Positions 39,026-48,026 of a stretch of 64,000 nt of DNA are shown here, in pieces. Location of the stretch: the NCBI RefSeq assembly GCF_900102195.1, contig NZ_FNBE01000002.1, positions 186,001 to 250,000 of the forward strand, given 5' to 3'. Under the pieces are notes generated by a model. The model searched no databases and was not told where the DNA came from. It saw only the letters and a program-made list of their open reading frames with translations. The translations under genes and the position numbers were made by a program. The number at the start of each line of letters is the position of its first letter. Position 1 is the first letter of the stretch. This DNA is from Pseudonocardia oroxyli. GTDB taxonomy: Bacteria > Actinomycetota > Actinomycetes > Mycobacteriales > Pseudonocardiaceae.

Positions 39026-40933
39026 ATGATCGCTCTCGCTCCCCTGCTCTTCGTCCTGCCCGCGCTCGGCGCACTGATCAACTTCCTGGCCGGCAGGCGT
39101 GCGAACGCCTGGGGCCACTGGCTCGGGGTCGCGACCGTGGTCGCGTCCTTCGTGATCGGGCTGCTGCTGTTCTTCGAGACGCTCGGGCTCGCGCCCGAGG
39201 AGCGCACCCGCGAGGTGTCGCTGTTCGACTGGATCGCCTCGGGCTCCCTGAACGTCGACTTCGGCCTGCGGCTGGACCCGCTCTCGCTGACGTTCGTGCT
39301 GCTCATCACCGGTGTCGGGTCGCTGATCCACATCTACTCGGTGGGCTACATGAGCCACGACCCGGGCAGGCGGCGCTTCTTCGCGCAGCTGAACCTGTTC
39401 GTCGCCGCGATGCTGATCCTGGTGCTGGGCAACAACTTCGTGATGCTCTACCTCGGCTGGGAGGGCGTCGGCCTGGCGTCCTACCTGCTGATCGGCTTCT
39501 ACCAGGACCGGCCGTCGGCGGCGACCGCCGCGAAGAAGGCGTTCCTGATGAACCGGGTCGGGGACGTCGGGCTGGCCGTCGCGATCTTCCTGATCTGGCT
39601 CGAACTGGGCACGCTGCAGTACACCGACGTGTTCGCGCGGATCGGCGAGGTCCCCGGCGGCACGGTGCTGGCGATCACGATCCTGCTGCTGCTCGGGGCC
39701 TGTGGTAAGTCCGGCCAGTTCCCGCTCCAGTCCTGGCTGCCCGACGCCATGGAGGGCCCGACCCCCGTCTCCGCCCTGATCCACGCGGCGACGATGGTCA
39801 CCGCGGGCGTCTACCTCATCGCCCGGACGAGCCCGATCTACAACCTCACCGAGACCGGGCGGCTGATCGTCTCGCTGGTCGGCGTGGTCACCCTGCTCAT
39901 CGGGGCGGTCATCGGCTGCGCCTACGACGACATCAAGAAGGTCCTCGCCTACTCCACCGTCAGCCAGATCGGCTACATGATCCTGGCGGTCGGCCTCGGT
40001 CCGGCGGGCTACGCGCTGGGCATCTTCCACCTGCTCACGCACGGGTTCTTCAAGGCCGGGCTGTTCCTCGGCGCCGGCTCGGTCATGCACGCCATGAACG
40101 ACGACGTGAACATGCGCCACTTCGGCGGCCTGGGCAAGCACATGAAGATCACCTTCGTGACCTTCGGCCTCGGCTACCTGGCGCTGATCGGCTTCCCGTT
40201 CCTGTCCGGGTACTTCTCCAAGGACGCGATCATCGAGGCCGCGTTCGCGCAGGAGGGCTGGCAGGGCTGGGTCTTCGGCGGCGCGGCCACGCTCGCGGCC
40301 GGGCTCACCGCGTTCTACATGACCCGCCTGATGATCATGACCTTCTTCGGGAAGGAGCGCTGGCGCGAGCTGAAGGGCCCGGACGGGAAGGACTACCACC
40401 CGCACGAGTCCCCGGCCACGATGACGGTCCCGATGATCGTCCTGGCCTTCGGCTCCGTGCTCGGCGGCTTCCTCCTGTACTCGATCGGCCTCTACGAGTG
40501 GCTGGCCCCGTCGGTGGGCGAGCTGCGCGAGCTCGAGGGCGGGGTGCTGCCGCACGCGCTGGTCCCGTGGCTCGTGGTGGCGTTCTCCCTGCTCGGCGTG
40601 GTGATCGCGTACCTCGTCGTCGGGCGCCGCCCGACGCCGGTCGAGCGGCCGTCGCCGGTGTCCGTGCCCGTGCGGGCGGCCCGGCGGGACCTGTACGCCA
40701 ACACGATCAACGAGACGCTCATCGAGCGGCCCGGCATCTGGCTCACCCGGGCGCTGGTGTTCGTGGACAACCGGGGCGTCGACGGCGCGGTCAACGGCAT
40801 CGCCGCGGGCCTCGGCGGCGGGTCCGGGCGGCTGCGAAGACTGCAGACCGGATTCGTGCGCTCCTATGCGCTCTCGATGCTGGGCGGCAGCGTGCTCGTC
40901 GTCGCGGCCCTGCTGGCGGTGAGGTTCGCGTGA
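39026..40933 (+). CDS. nuoL: NADH-quinone oxidoreductase subunit L
   Basis: A 635-residue distal antiporter-like proton pump subunit. Hallmarks are [17 protein letters not shown], the lysine region [32 protein letters not shown] and [11 protein letters not shown]. The C-terminal lateral helix region starts near 520. Confidence 0.97.
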   Translation: MIALAPLLFVLPALGALINFLAGRRANAWGHWLGVATVVASFVIGLLLFFETLGLAPEERTREVSLFDWIASGSLNVDFGLRLDPLSLTFVLLITGVGSLIHIYSVGYMSHDPGRRRFFAQLNLFVAAMLILVLGNNFVMLYLGWEGVGLASYLLIGFYQDRPSAATAAKKAFLMNRVGDVGLAVAIFLIWLELGTLQYTDVFARIGEVPGGTVLAITILLLLGACGKSGQFPLQSWLPDAMEGPTPVSALIHAATMVTAGVYLIARTSPIYNLTETGRLIVSLVGVVTLLIGAVIGCAYDDIKKVLAYSTVSQIGYMILAVGLGPAGYALGIFHLLTHGFFKAGLFLGAGSVMHAMNDDVNMRHFGGLGKHMKITFVTFGLGYLALIGFPFLSGYFSKDAIIEAAFAQEGWQGWVFGGAATLAAGLTAFYMTRLMIMTFFGKERWRELKGPDGKDYHPHESPATMTVPMIVLAFGSVLGGFLLYSIGLYEWLAPSVGELRELEGGVLPHALVPWLVVAFSLLGVVIAYLVVGRRPTPVERPSPVSVPVRAARRDLYANTINETLIERPGIWLTRALVFVDNRGVDGAVNGIAAGLGGGSGRLRRLQTGFVRSYALSMLGGSVLVVAALLAVRFA

Positions 40934-42534
40934 GCCCGATGCTGATCATCCTGCTGCTCGTGCCCGTGGTGGGCGCGTTGCTGATGTACCCGCTGCGGCA
41001 CAACGTGCCCGCGGCCAAGGCCACCGCCATGGCCACCGCGCTGCTGGAGTTCGTGCTCGTCGTCGTGATCTGGGTGGGGTACTCCCCGGCCGCCGCGGCG
41101 AGCGGGACGCGCTTCCAGTACGAGTTCTCCGTGCCGTGGATCCCGGCCTTCGGCACGCACCTGGCCTTCGGCATCGACGGGATCGCGCTGGTCCTGCTGG
41201 CGCTCACCGCGTTCCTCGTCCCCGGCCTGATGCTCTTCGCCTGGGCCGAGAAGCTCCCGGAGGGCCGGACGGCGTCCGGCTACTTCGCGCTGCTGCTGGC
41301 CACCGAGGCCACGCTCGTCGGCGTCTTCACGGCCACCGACGTGTTCCTGTTCTACGTCTTCTTCGAGGCGATGCTCATCCCGATGTACTTCCTGATCGGG
41401 CGCTTCGGCGGCCCGAACCGGCAGTACGCCTCGGTGAAGTTCTTCCTGTACTCGCTGCTCGGCGGCCTGATCATGCTGGCGTCGCTGATCGGGCTGTACG
41501 TGACCAGCGGGAACATCCTCGGCCAGGGCACCTTCACCTGGTCGGAGCTGCAGTCGATCGCGCACCAGGTGCCCGAGTCGACCCAGATCTGGCTGTTCCT
41601 CGGGTTCTTCATCGCCTTCGCGATCAAGGCCCCGCTGGTGCCCTTCCACACCTGGCTGCCCGACGCGGGCGCCGAGGCGCCCATCGTCGCCGCGGTCCTG
41701 CTCGTCGGCGTGCTGGACAAGGTCGGCACCTACGGCTTCCTGCGCTACACCCTGCCGCTGTTCCCCGAGGCGTCCCGGACCATGGCGCCGCTGGTGATCA
41801 CCCTCGCGGTGATCGGCGTGCTCTACGGGGCGCTGCTGGCGGTGGGGCAGAAGGACATGAGCCGGTTCGTGGCCTACACGTCCATCGCCCACTTCGGGTT
41901 CATCGCGCTCGGCACGTTCGCCTTCTCCAGCCAGGCCTTCGCGGGCGCCGCGCTCTACATGGTCAACCACGGCCTCTCCACCGGGATGCTGTTCGTGATG
42001 GTCGGCCTGCTCGTCGCGCGCGGCGGGTCGAGGCTGATCAGCGACTACGGCGGCGTCGCCAAGCTGGCGCCGGTGCTGGCGGGCTGTCTGCTGCTGGCCG
42101 GGATGAGCTCGCTGGCGCTGCCGGGCACGAACTCGTTCGTCTCCGAGTTCCTGGTGCTCGTGGGCTCGTTCCCGAACGAGCCGGTGGCCACGATCATCGC
42201 CACCGTCGGCATCATCTTCGCCGCCCTCTACATCCTGTGGTTCTACCAGCAGACGATGCAGGGCCCGGTCCGCGGACAGGCCGTGCTGAACTCGCTCGAA
42301 CCCGTGGGCGGGCCCGGCGCGATGATCGACCCGGCCGTGGCCGCCCGCCGCGGTGGCGGCTTCCCCGACCTCACGAAGCGGGAGATCGGGGCGCTGGCCC
42401 CGCTCATCGTCGTCATCGTGGTGCTCGGGTTCTTCCCCGGCCCCGTGCTCGACGTGATCAACCCGTCCGTCCAGGCGACGATGACCGAGCTCGGCCTGCC
42501 CGACCCGGTCCCGGCCGGAGGTATCGCCCGATGA
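40930..42534 (+). CDS. nuoM: NADH-quinone oxidoreductase subunit M
   Basis: A 534-residue antiporter-like subunit. It has [33 protein letters not shown] and [14 protein letters not shown] start overlapping nuoL by 4 nt. Confidence 0.97.
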   Translation: MSPMLIILLLVPVVGALLMYPLRHNVPAAKATAMATALLEFVLVVVIWVGYSPAAAASGTRFQYEFSVPWIPAFGTHLAFGIDGIALVLLALTAFLVPGLMLFAWAEKLPEGRTASGYFALLLATEATLVGVFTATDVFLFYVFFEAMLIPMYFLIGRFGGPNRQYASVKFFLYSLLGGLIMLASLIGLYVTSGNILGQGTFTWSELQSIAHQVPESTQIWLFLGFFIAFAIKAPLVPFHTWLPDAGAEAPIVAAVLLVGVLDKVGTYGFLRYTLPLFPEASRTMAPLVITLAVIGVLYGALLAVGQKDMSRFVAYTSIAHFGFIALGTFAFSSQAFAGAALYMVNHGLSTGMLFVMVGLLVARGGSRLISDYGGVAKLAPVLAGCLLLAGMSSLALPGTNSFVSEFLVLVGSFPNEPVATIIATVGIIFAALYILWFYQQTMQGPVRGQAVLNSLEPVGGPGAMIDPAVAARRGGGFPDLTKREIGALAPLIVVIVVLGFFPGPVLDVINPSVQATMTELGLPDPVPAGGIAR

Positions 42535-44129
42535 CCCCGTTGACCCCGCCGCCGATCGACTACGCCGCCGTCGCGCCGTTGCTGATCGTGCTGGGCGCCG
42601 CCTGCGTGTCCGTGCTGGTGGAGGCGTTCCTACCCCGCCACCAGCGCTGGCCCGCCCAGGTGGCGCTGAGCGTCGTGGCGATCGTCGTGGCCGGCGTGAC
42701 GCTCGGCGTCTACGCGGGCGACGCGCCCGCCCAGGGCGTGATCACCCTCGGCAGCACGATGGCCGTGGACATGCCCACCCTGTTCCTCTGGGGCACCCTG
42801 CTCGTCCTCGGGTTCGGGTCGCTGCTGCTGATCGCGGACCGCTCGGTGGAGCCGGGCGGGGCGTTCGTGGCGTCGGCGCTGGAGCGCGCCTCGGCGGGTG
42901 CCGCCCCGGGCAGCACGACCGGCCCGTCGGGCGTCGACCCCGAGCACGTGGACCGCTCCTACGGGGCCCCGGGCGACGCGCCGACCATGCAGACCGAGGT
43001 CTTCCCGTTCACGCTGTTCGCGCTCGGCGGGATGATGGCGTTCGTCGCGGCGAACGACCTGCTGACGATGTTCGTGGCGCTCGAGGTGCTGTCCCTGCCG
43101 CTGTACCTGATGTGCGGGCTCGCCCGGCGCAGGCGACTGCTGTCGCAGGAGGCGGCGGTCAAGTACTTCCTGCTGGGGGCGTTCGCCTCCGCGTTCTTCC
43201 TCTACGGCGTCGCGCTGCTGTACGGCTACGCGGGCTCGGTCCGGCTCTCGGCCATCGCCGAGGCGGCGGTCGGGACCGACCGGTCGGACGCGCTGCTGTT
43301 CGGGGGGCTCGCGCTGCTCATCGTCGGGCTGCTGTTCAAGGGCTCGGTCGGCCCCTTCCACACCTGGACGCCGGACGTCTACCAGGGCGCACCCACGCCG
43401 GCCACGGCGTTCATGGCGGCGTGCACCAAGGTCGCGGCGTTCGGGGCCATCGCACGGGTGCTGTACGTGGCGTTCGGCAGCACGCGCTGGGAGTGGCGCG
43501 GGGTGCTCTGGGCCGTGGCCATCGCGTCCATGGTCATCGGTGCCGTGCTGGGCCTCACCCAGACCGACCTCAAGCGCATGATCGCGTACTCGTCCATCGC
43601 GCACGCCGGGTTCCTGCTGCTCGGGACGATGGCGATCACCCAGGCCGGGACGTCGGGCACGCTGTTCTACCTGCTCGCCTACGGCTTCACCACGATCGCG
43701 GTCTTCGGGATCATCTCGCTGGTCCGCACGGCGGACGGCGAGGCGACGCACCTGTCCCAATGGGCGGGGCTCGCGAAGCGCTCGCCGCTGCTGGCCGGGG
43801 TGATGACCTTCCTGTTGCTGGCGCTGGCGGGGATCCCGCTGACGAGCGGGTTCACCGCGAAGTTCGCGGTGTTCTCGGCGGCGCTGTCGGACGGGATGGC
43901 CCCGCTGGTGGTGGTCGCTCTCGTGGCCTCGGCGATCGCGGCGTTCTTCTACCTGCGGGTCGTGGTGCTGATGTACTTCAGCGAGACGCCCGCGGACGGG
44001 CCCACGGTCTCCGTGCCCGGCGCGTTCACCACCGTCGCCATCACCCTCGGGGTCGTCGTGACGCTGCTGCTCGGCGTCGCCCCGACCCTCGTCCTGGACT
44101 GGGCGGGCGCGGGCGGGTTCACAGGGTGA
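42531..44129 (+). CDS. nuoN: NADH-quinone oxidoreductase subunit N
   Basis: A 532-residue antiporter-like subunit and the last nuo gene. FVALEVLSLPLYLMCGLAR and FKGSVGPFHTWTPDVYQGAPTPATAFMA are diagnostic. A hydrophilic insert of about 45 residues (near 105-150, rich in Ala, Gly, Ser and Pro) lies between early TM helices and is absent in the E. coli protein. Confidence 0.97.
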   Translation: MTPLTPPPIDYAAVAPLLIVLGAACVSVLVEAFLPRHQRWPAQVALSVVAIVVAGVTLGVYAGDAPAQGVITLGSTMAVDMPTLFLWGTLLVLGFGSLLLIADRSVEPGGAFVASALERASAGAAPGSTTGPSGVDPEHVDRSYGAPGDAPTMQTEVFPFTLFALGGMMAFVAANDLLTMFVALEVLSLPLYLMCGLARRRRLLSQEAAVKYFLLGAFASAFFLYGVALLYGYAGSVRLSAIAEAAVGTDRSDALLFGGLALLIVGLLFKGSVGPFHTWTPDVYQGAPTPATAFMAACTKVAAFGAIARVLYVAFGSTRWEWRGVLWAVAIASMVIGAVLGLTQTDLKRMIAYSSIAHAGFLLLGTMAITQAGTSGTLFYLLAYGFTTIAVFGIISLVRTADGEATHLSQWAGLAKRSPLLAGVMTFLLLALAGIPLTSGFTAKFAVFSAALSDGMAPLVVVALVASAIAAFFYLRVVVLMYFSETPADGPTVSVPGAFTTVAITLGVVVTLLLGVAPTLVLDWAGAGGFTG

Positions 44130-44146
44130 CCGAGGAGTCGGCCTCG

Positions 44147-44152
44147 TAGGCT
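44147..44152 (+). promoter_or_regulatory. -10 box of the polyprenyl synthase gene (leaderless)
   Basis: TAGGCT ends 6 nt before the GTG start at 44159 and lies in the 29-nt gap after nuoN. The gene may thus be transcribed both with nuo and on its own. Confidence 0.55.
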
Positions 44153-44158
44153 GTCGGG

Positions 44159-45157
44159 GTGGAGACGCAGAGCGTGGCGGGTGTGGAGCTCGCCGACCCG
44201 GACCTGGCCGCCGTGACGGCGCAGGGGCTCGACCGGGTGGAGGAGCTGCTGCACCGTGAGGTGCACAGCGACTACCACTTCGTCAGCGAGACGTCCCTGC
44301 ACCTGATCGACGCGGGCGGCAAGCGGTTCCGGCCGCTGTTCACCCTGCTCAGCGCACAGGTCGGGCCGTCAGGATCCGCCGACGAGGTGGTCCGGGCCGC
44401 CGCCGTCGTCGAGCTCGTGCACCTCGCGACGCTCTACCACGACGACGTCATGGACTCGGCCACGATGCGCCGCGGCGCCGAGAGCGCCAACCACCGCTGG
44501 GACAACACGGTCGCGATCCTGACCGGGGACTTCCTGTTCGCCCACGCGTCCCGCCTGGTGGCCGATCTGGGCCCGGACGCCGTACGGATCATCGCCGAGA
44601 CGTTCGCCGAGCTCGTCACCGGCCAGATGCGGGAGACCCGCGGGCCCGCCGCGGGGGAGGACCCGGTCGCGCACTACCTGCGGGTGATCGACGAGAAGAC
44701 GGGCTCGCTGATCGCCACCGCGGGGCGCTTCGGCGGGATGTTCTCCGGCTGTACCCCCGAGCAGGTGGACTCGCTGCAGCGCTTCGGGTCGGTGATCGGC
44801 GCGGCCTTCCAGATCTCCGACGACATCATCGACATCGCCTCGCCGTCCGGCGACTCGGGCAAGACGCCGGGGACGGACCTGCGCGAGGGCGTCCACACCC
44901 TGCCGATGCTCTACGCGCTGGCCGACCCGGGCATTCCCGAGCGGCTGCGGGACCTGCTCTCGCGTCCGCTGGGGTCCGACGCCGAGGTGGAGGAGGCCCT
45001 GGACCTGCTGCGGTCCGGCCCGGGCATCCCGCAGGCCAAGGAGACCTTGGCCGGGTACGCCGAGGAGGCGCGCGCCGAGCTGGGCAAGCTCCCGGCCTGC
45101 TCCGCCGTCGACGCCCTGACGACCCTCACCGGCTACACCATCGACCGCACCGGCTGA
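44159..45157 (+). CDS. grcC1: All-trans polyprenyl diphosphate synthase
   Basis: A 332-residue prenyl elongase that makes the menaquinone side chain. First Asp-rich motif: LATLYHDDVMD with small residues before it, as in long-chain enzymes. Second: SDDIIDIASPSGDSGKTPGTD, with GGKRFRPLF binding IPP. It corresponds to Rv0562 (grcC1), here separated from menJ by the nuo operon. Confidence 0.93.
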   Translation: METQSVAGVELADPDLAAVTAQGLDRVEELLHREVHSDYHFVSETSLHLIDAGGKRFRPLFTLLSAQVGPSGSADEVVRAAAVVELVHLATLYHDDVMDSATMRRGAESANHRWDNTVAILTGDFLFAHASRLVADLGPDAVRIIAETFAELVTGQMRETRGPAAGEDPVAHYLRVIDEKTGSLIATAGRFGGMFSGCTPEQVDSLQRFGSVIGAAFQISDDIIDIASPSGDSGKTPGTDLREGVHTLPMLYALADPGIPERLRDLLSRPLGSDAEVEEALDLLRSGPGIPQAKETLAGYAEEARAELGKLPACSAVDALTTLTGYTIDRTG

Positions 45158-45191
45158 CCGCCCCGGCTCCGAGCCCCCCGGCGGGCGGCGT

Positions 45192-45216
45192 GTTCGTTCA
45201 CACCTGGTGAACGAAC
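45192..45216. terminator. Hairpin terminator after grcC1
   Basis: A perfect 10-bp stem GTTCGTTCAC/GTGAACGAAC with a 5-nt loop, 34 nt after the synthase stop and overlapping the end of the convergent rarD remnant. It probably works in both directions. Confidence 0.75.
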
Positions 45217-45723
45217 GCGCCGTTCGCTGTGGAGGGGGTCCGGGTGCTGCGCAGCAGGTCCACCGTGAAGATCAGCAGGGCCACCCAGACCAGGCCGAAG
45301 CCGATCCACCGGGACGTGGGCATGGTCTCGTCGAGCGCGAGACCCGATGCTGATCACCACCACCGCGGCCGCCGCGATCAGCAGGGCCGCGACCTGGGCG
45401 CGGTTCGGGCGCTCGCGGAGCACGGTGATGGCGAGCAGGGTGCTGACCAGCGGCGAGATGTAGTAGCCGAGCGCGATGTCCACGACCCGGTCGACCGCGA
45501 CGCCGTAGATGAAGACGCCCCAGTTCACGGTGATCAGGCAGGCCGCGACCGCCACCCGGGCCCAGCCGCCCGCCGACAGCCGCCGCAGCGCCCCCCACCC
45601 GCGGGTGAGGGCGAGGACCCCGGCCATCAGGACCATGGTCCAGAGGATGCGGTGGGCGAGCACCTCGACGGGGGCAGCGGGGTCGAGCAGCGGCCAGAAC
45701 GCGGGGAACAGCCCCCAGAGCAC
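45198..45723 (-). pseudogene. rarD-type EamA permease, internally deleted and frameshifted
   Basis: The N-terminal half reads cleanly as RarD (LWGLFPAFWPLLDPAAPVEV, LAHRILWTMVLMAG, GYYISPLVSTLLAITVLRERP) up to VVISIGS, about 130 residues. The C-terminal helix of the family (MPTSRWIGFGLVWVALLIFTVD) then follows at once but in another frame, and ends at 45198. About 120 residues containing helices 6 to 9 are missing. At the 5' side, family-like sequence (GVGFGVSAP) continues upstream of the first usable start codon, with a stop before it. The gene is therefore very unlikely to make a working transporter. Confidence 0.8.
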
Positions 45724-45910
45724 GGGTGCCGAGACGCCGAAGCCGACGCCCCGGCGATCGAGCGGCGAGCGGTCTTACGTGGTCACCGTTCCATCAGAAC
45801 ACGATCGCCGAACGTCCACCCGCCCCAGCCCGCGCTCGGCCGGCGAATCGGCGGGTCCCCCCCGCCCCCGGTCCCGGCTACTGTGTCCTTCACCCGATCG
45901 GGGAGGCGGT

Positions 45911-46444
45911 GTGTCCGGGAGCGGCCGGCTGGCGGGATGGGCGGTGGCGGCCGTCGCGGTGCCCGCGCTCCTCGCGGCGATCGGGCTCCTGTGGGTCCGT
46001 GCGCCGGCACCGGTCGTTCCGGCCACCGCCGCGGCGCGGACCACCGCGACCGGAGCGCCGGGCTCGGTCTCCCCGACCCCCGGGGCGGCGGGCGAGGTCG
46101 GAGCTCGGGTCGCGGCGATGCTGGCCGCGCACCCGCTCCTGTTCGACGGTGAACGAGCCGATCTGCGCCCCGCGACCGCGGCGACGGCGGACGCGCTCGG
46201 CGCGCTGCTGGCGTCGGCACCGGAGGCGACGGTCCGGCTCGTCGGGCACACGGCGGACCTGCCGGGCCCACCTCGTCGTGCGGTGGAGCTGTCGCGGGAG
46301 CGGGCGGCGGCCGTCGCGGAGCGGCTGGTGGCGGCAGGCGTGGCGCCGTCTCGGATCACGGTGGAGGGCGCCGGCGACGCCGACCCCCTCGCCGAGCCCG
46401 AGGCGAGTCGGCGGGTCGAGGTGTTCGTCGGTGCGCTCGGGTAG
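45911..46444 (+). CDS. Membrane-anchored OmpA-domain protein
   Basis: A 177-residue protein with one N-terminal TM segment (about 9-30), a Thr/Pro/Ala linker and a C-terminal OmpA-like peptidoglycan-binding domain (LLFDGERADLRPAT, LVGHTADLPG, LSRERAAAVAERLVAAGV, SRRVEVFV). Such domains bind diaminopimelate of the cell wall. Start GTG at 45911 with GGAGG. The small proline-rich gene 42 nt downstream is likely a partner. Confidence 0.8.
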   Translation: MSGSGRLAGWAVAAVAVPALLAAIGLLWVRAPAPVVPATAAARTTATGAPGSVSPTPGAAGEVGARVAAMLAAHPLLFDGERADLRPATAATADALGALLASAPEATVRLVGHTADLPGPPRRAVELSRERAAAVAERLVAAGVAPSRITVEGAGDADPLAEPEASRRVEVFVGALG

Positions 46445-46486
46445 CGCACGAACGGTCCGGAGCGATTCATCGAGGAGGAGGTGGGG

Positions 46487-46927
46487 ATGGCCGCGGTGTT
46501 CGCCCAGATGTGGGTGCTCTGCCTGCTCTCGTTCCTGCTCGGCGGGCTGCTGACCTGGCTCGCGATCGGACCGGGGCGGCGACGGCCCGCTCCGCCCGAG
46601 CCGTCGGCCGCCCCCGAGCCCATGGACCCGGTGCAGGCCGCGCAGGCTCCGCCGAGTCCCCTGCCCGGGGTGCCGCGCCATGCTCGGCGCACGCCCGGCA
46701 CCCCCTCGGTCGCCGGTCCGGTACCCACCAACCCGGCGTTGGCCGGGCTCGACAGCGTCCCGCCGCCCCGGACGGGACCCTCGGCGCTCGGCGCGCTCGA
46801 CCGGCTGCGCCACCCGGGCCCCGAGCCCGATCCGCGGATCCCGAGGCAACCCGGCGCCCACGATCGGCGACCCGGCCGGCTGTTCACCCCGCCCGACGAG
46901 CCCGAGCCGCCGCCCGCCGGCGGGTAG
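46487..46927 (+). CDS. Proline-rich single-TM protein
   Basis: 146 residues: a short N-terminus, one TM helix (about 6-28) and a long Pro/Arg/Gly-rich, probably disordered cytoplasmic tail. The SD GAGGAGGAG favours the ATG at 46487 over the GTG at 46481. No family recognised. It follows the OmpA-domain gene directly and may help localise it in the envelope. Confidence 0.65.
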   Translation: MAAVFAQMWVLCLLSFLLGGLLTWLAIGPGRRRPAPPEPSAAPEPMDPVQAAQAPPSPLPGVPRHARRTPGTPSVAGPVPTNPALAGLDSVPPPRTGPSALGALDRLRHPGPEPDPRIPRQPGAHDRRPGRLFTPPDEPEPPPAGG

Positions 46928-46964
46928 CGGCTCGACACCCGGCCGGCGGGGCGTCCACGCCGGG

Positions 46965-48026
46965 TCAGCCGGCGATGGTCCAGGTGTCGCGGCCGTTGAG
47001 CAGGGTCTGGAGGTCGGCGTTCGGGGCCTTGTCCTTGGCCTGCTGGAGTTGGGCGCGGGCGGCGTCGTCGTAGGTGGTGCGGTCGACGTTGCGGAAGATG
47101 CCGGTGACGGTGTGGTCGAGGTTCTGGTCCGACAGCCGGGACAGGGCGAAGGCGAGCTCGTGGCTCTCCTGGTCGTGGACCACGATGTCGGCGGCGTCGA
47201 CCTCGGCCGCGCGGGCGACCTTCAACGCGAACCCGTCGCGGACCACGGCGTACCGGTCGTCCTCGGGGCCGAACACGATGGGCTCGCCGTGACGGACGGC
47301 GATGAGCCGCTGTTCCTTGGTCTCCGGCTTGCGCAGCAGGTCGAAGCTGCCGTCGTTGAAGATGGGGCAGTCCTGGAAGATCTCCACGAGCGCGGAGCCG
47401 CGGTGCGCGGCGGCGGCGGCGAGGACCTCGGTGAGGCCCTTGCGGTCGGAGTCCAACGCCCGGCCGATGAAGGACGCTTCGGCGCCCAGGGCCAACGAGA
47501 TGGGGTTGAAGGGGTGGTCGACCGACCCCATGGGGGTGGACTTGGTGACCTTCCCGACCTCGCTGGTGGGGGAGTACTGGCCCTTGGTGAGGCCGTAGAT
47601 GCGGTTGTTGAACAGCAGGATCTTCAGGTTGACGTTTCTGCGGAGGGCGTGGATGAGGTGGTTGCCGCCGATGGAGAGGGCGTCTCCGTCGCCGGTGACG
47701 ACCCAGACGGAGAGGTCTTCGCGGCTGGTGGCGAGGCCGGTGGCGATGGCGGGGGCGCGGCCGTGGATGGAGTGCATCCCGTAGGTGTTGAGGTAGTACG
47801 GGAACCGGCTGGAGCAGCCGATGCCGGAGACGAACACGGTGTTCTCACGCTTGATCCCCAGCGTGGGGAGGAAGGAGCGCACCGCGGCGAGCACGGCGTA
47901 GTCACCGCAGCCGGGGCACCAGCGGACCTCCTGGTCGGAGGTGAAGTCCTTCGCGGTCTGCTTGTCCTCGGTGTGGGGGACGAGGTCCAGCCCGCCGATG
48001 GACGGCAGACCGAGGTCGGTGCTCAT
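46965..48026 (-). CDS. korB: 2-oxoacid:ferredoxin oxidoreductase, beta subunit
   Basis: A 353-residue thiamine-diphosphate subunit. It has CPGCGDYAVL, GIGCSSRFPYYLNTYG, the ThDP/Mg2+ motif TGDGDALSIGGNHLIHA, FNNRIYGLTKGQYSPTS and FQDCPIFNDG; the four cysteines fit a [4Fe-4S] cluster. With the alpha subunit it oxidatively decarboxylates 2-oxoglutarate to succinyl-CoA, reducing ferredoxin, as for mycobacterial KorAB (Rv2454c-Rv2455c). 2-oxoglutarate is likely but not proven as substrate. Confidence 0.93.
   Translation of the reverse strand: MSTDLGLPSIGGLDLVPHTEDKQTAKDFTSDQEVRWCPGCGDYAVLAAVRSFLPTLGIKRENTVFVSGIGCSSRFPYYLNTYGMHSIHGRAPAIATGLATSREDLSVWVVTGDGDALSIGGNHLIHALRRNVNLKILLFNNRIYGLTKGQYSPTSEVGKVTKSTPMGSVDHPFNPISLALGAEASFIGRALDSDRKGLTEVLAAAAAHRGSALVEIFQDCPIFNDGSFDLLRKPETKEQRLIAVRHGEPIVFGPEDDRYAVVRDGFALKVARAAEVDAADIVVHDQESHELAFALSRLSDQNLDHTVTGIFRNVDRTTYDDAARAQLQQAKDKAPNADLQTLLNGRDTWTIAG

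Noticed and set aside
38474-40555. 693-codon open frame opposite nuoL and nuoK
   Set aside because: Antisense shadow with His/Gln/Asp/Arg-rich low-complexity translation.
45192-45216. Another Rex operator
   Set aside because: The half sites are in the reverse order (TTCAC then GTGAA), which makes a hairpin but not a Rex site.
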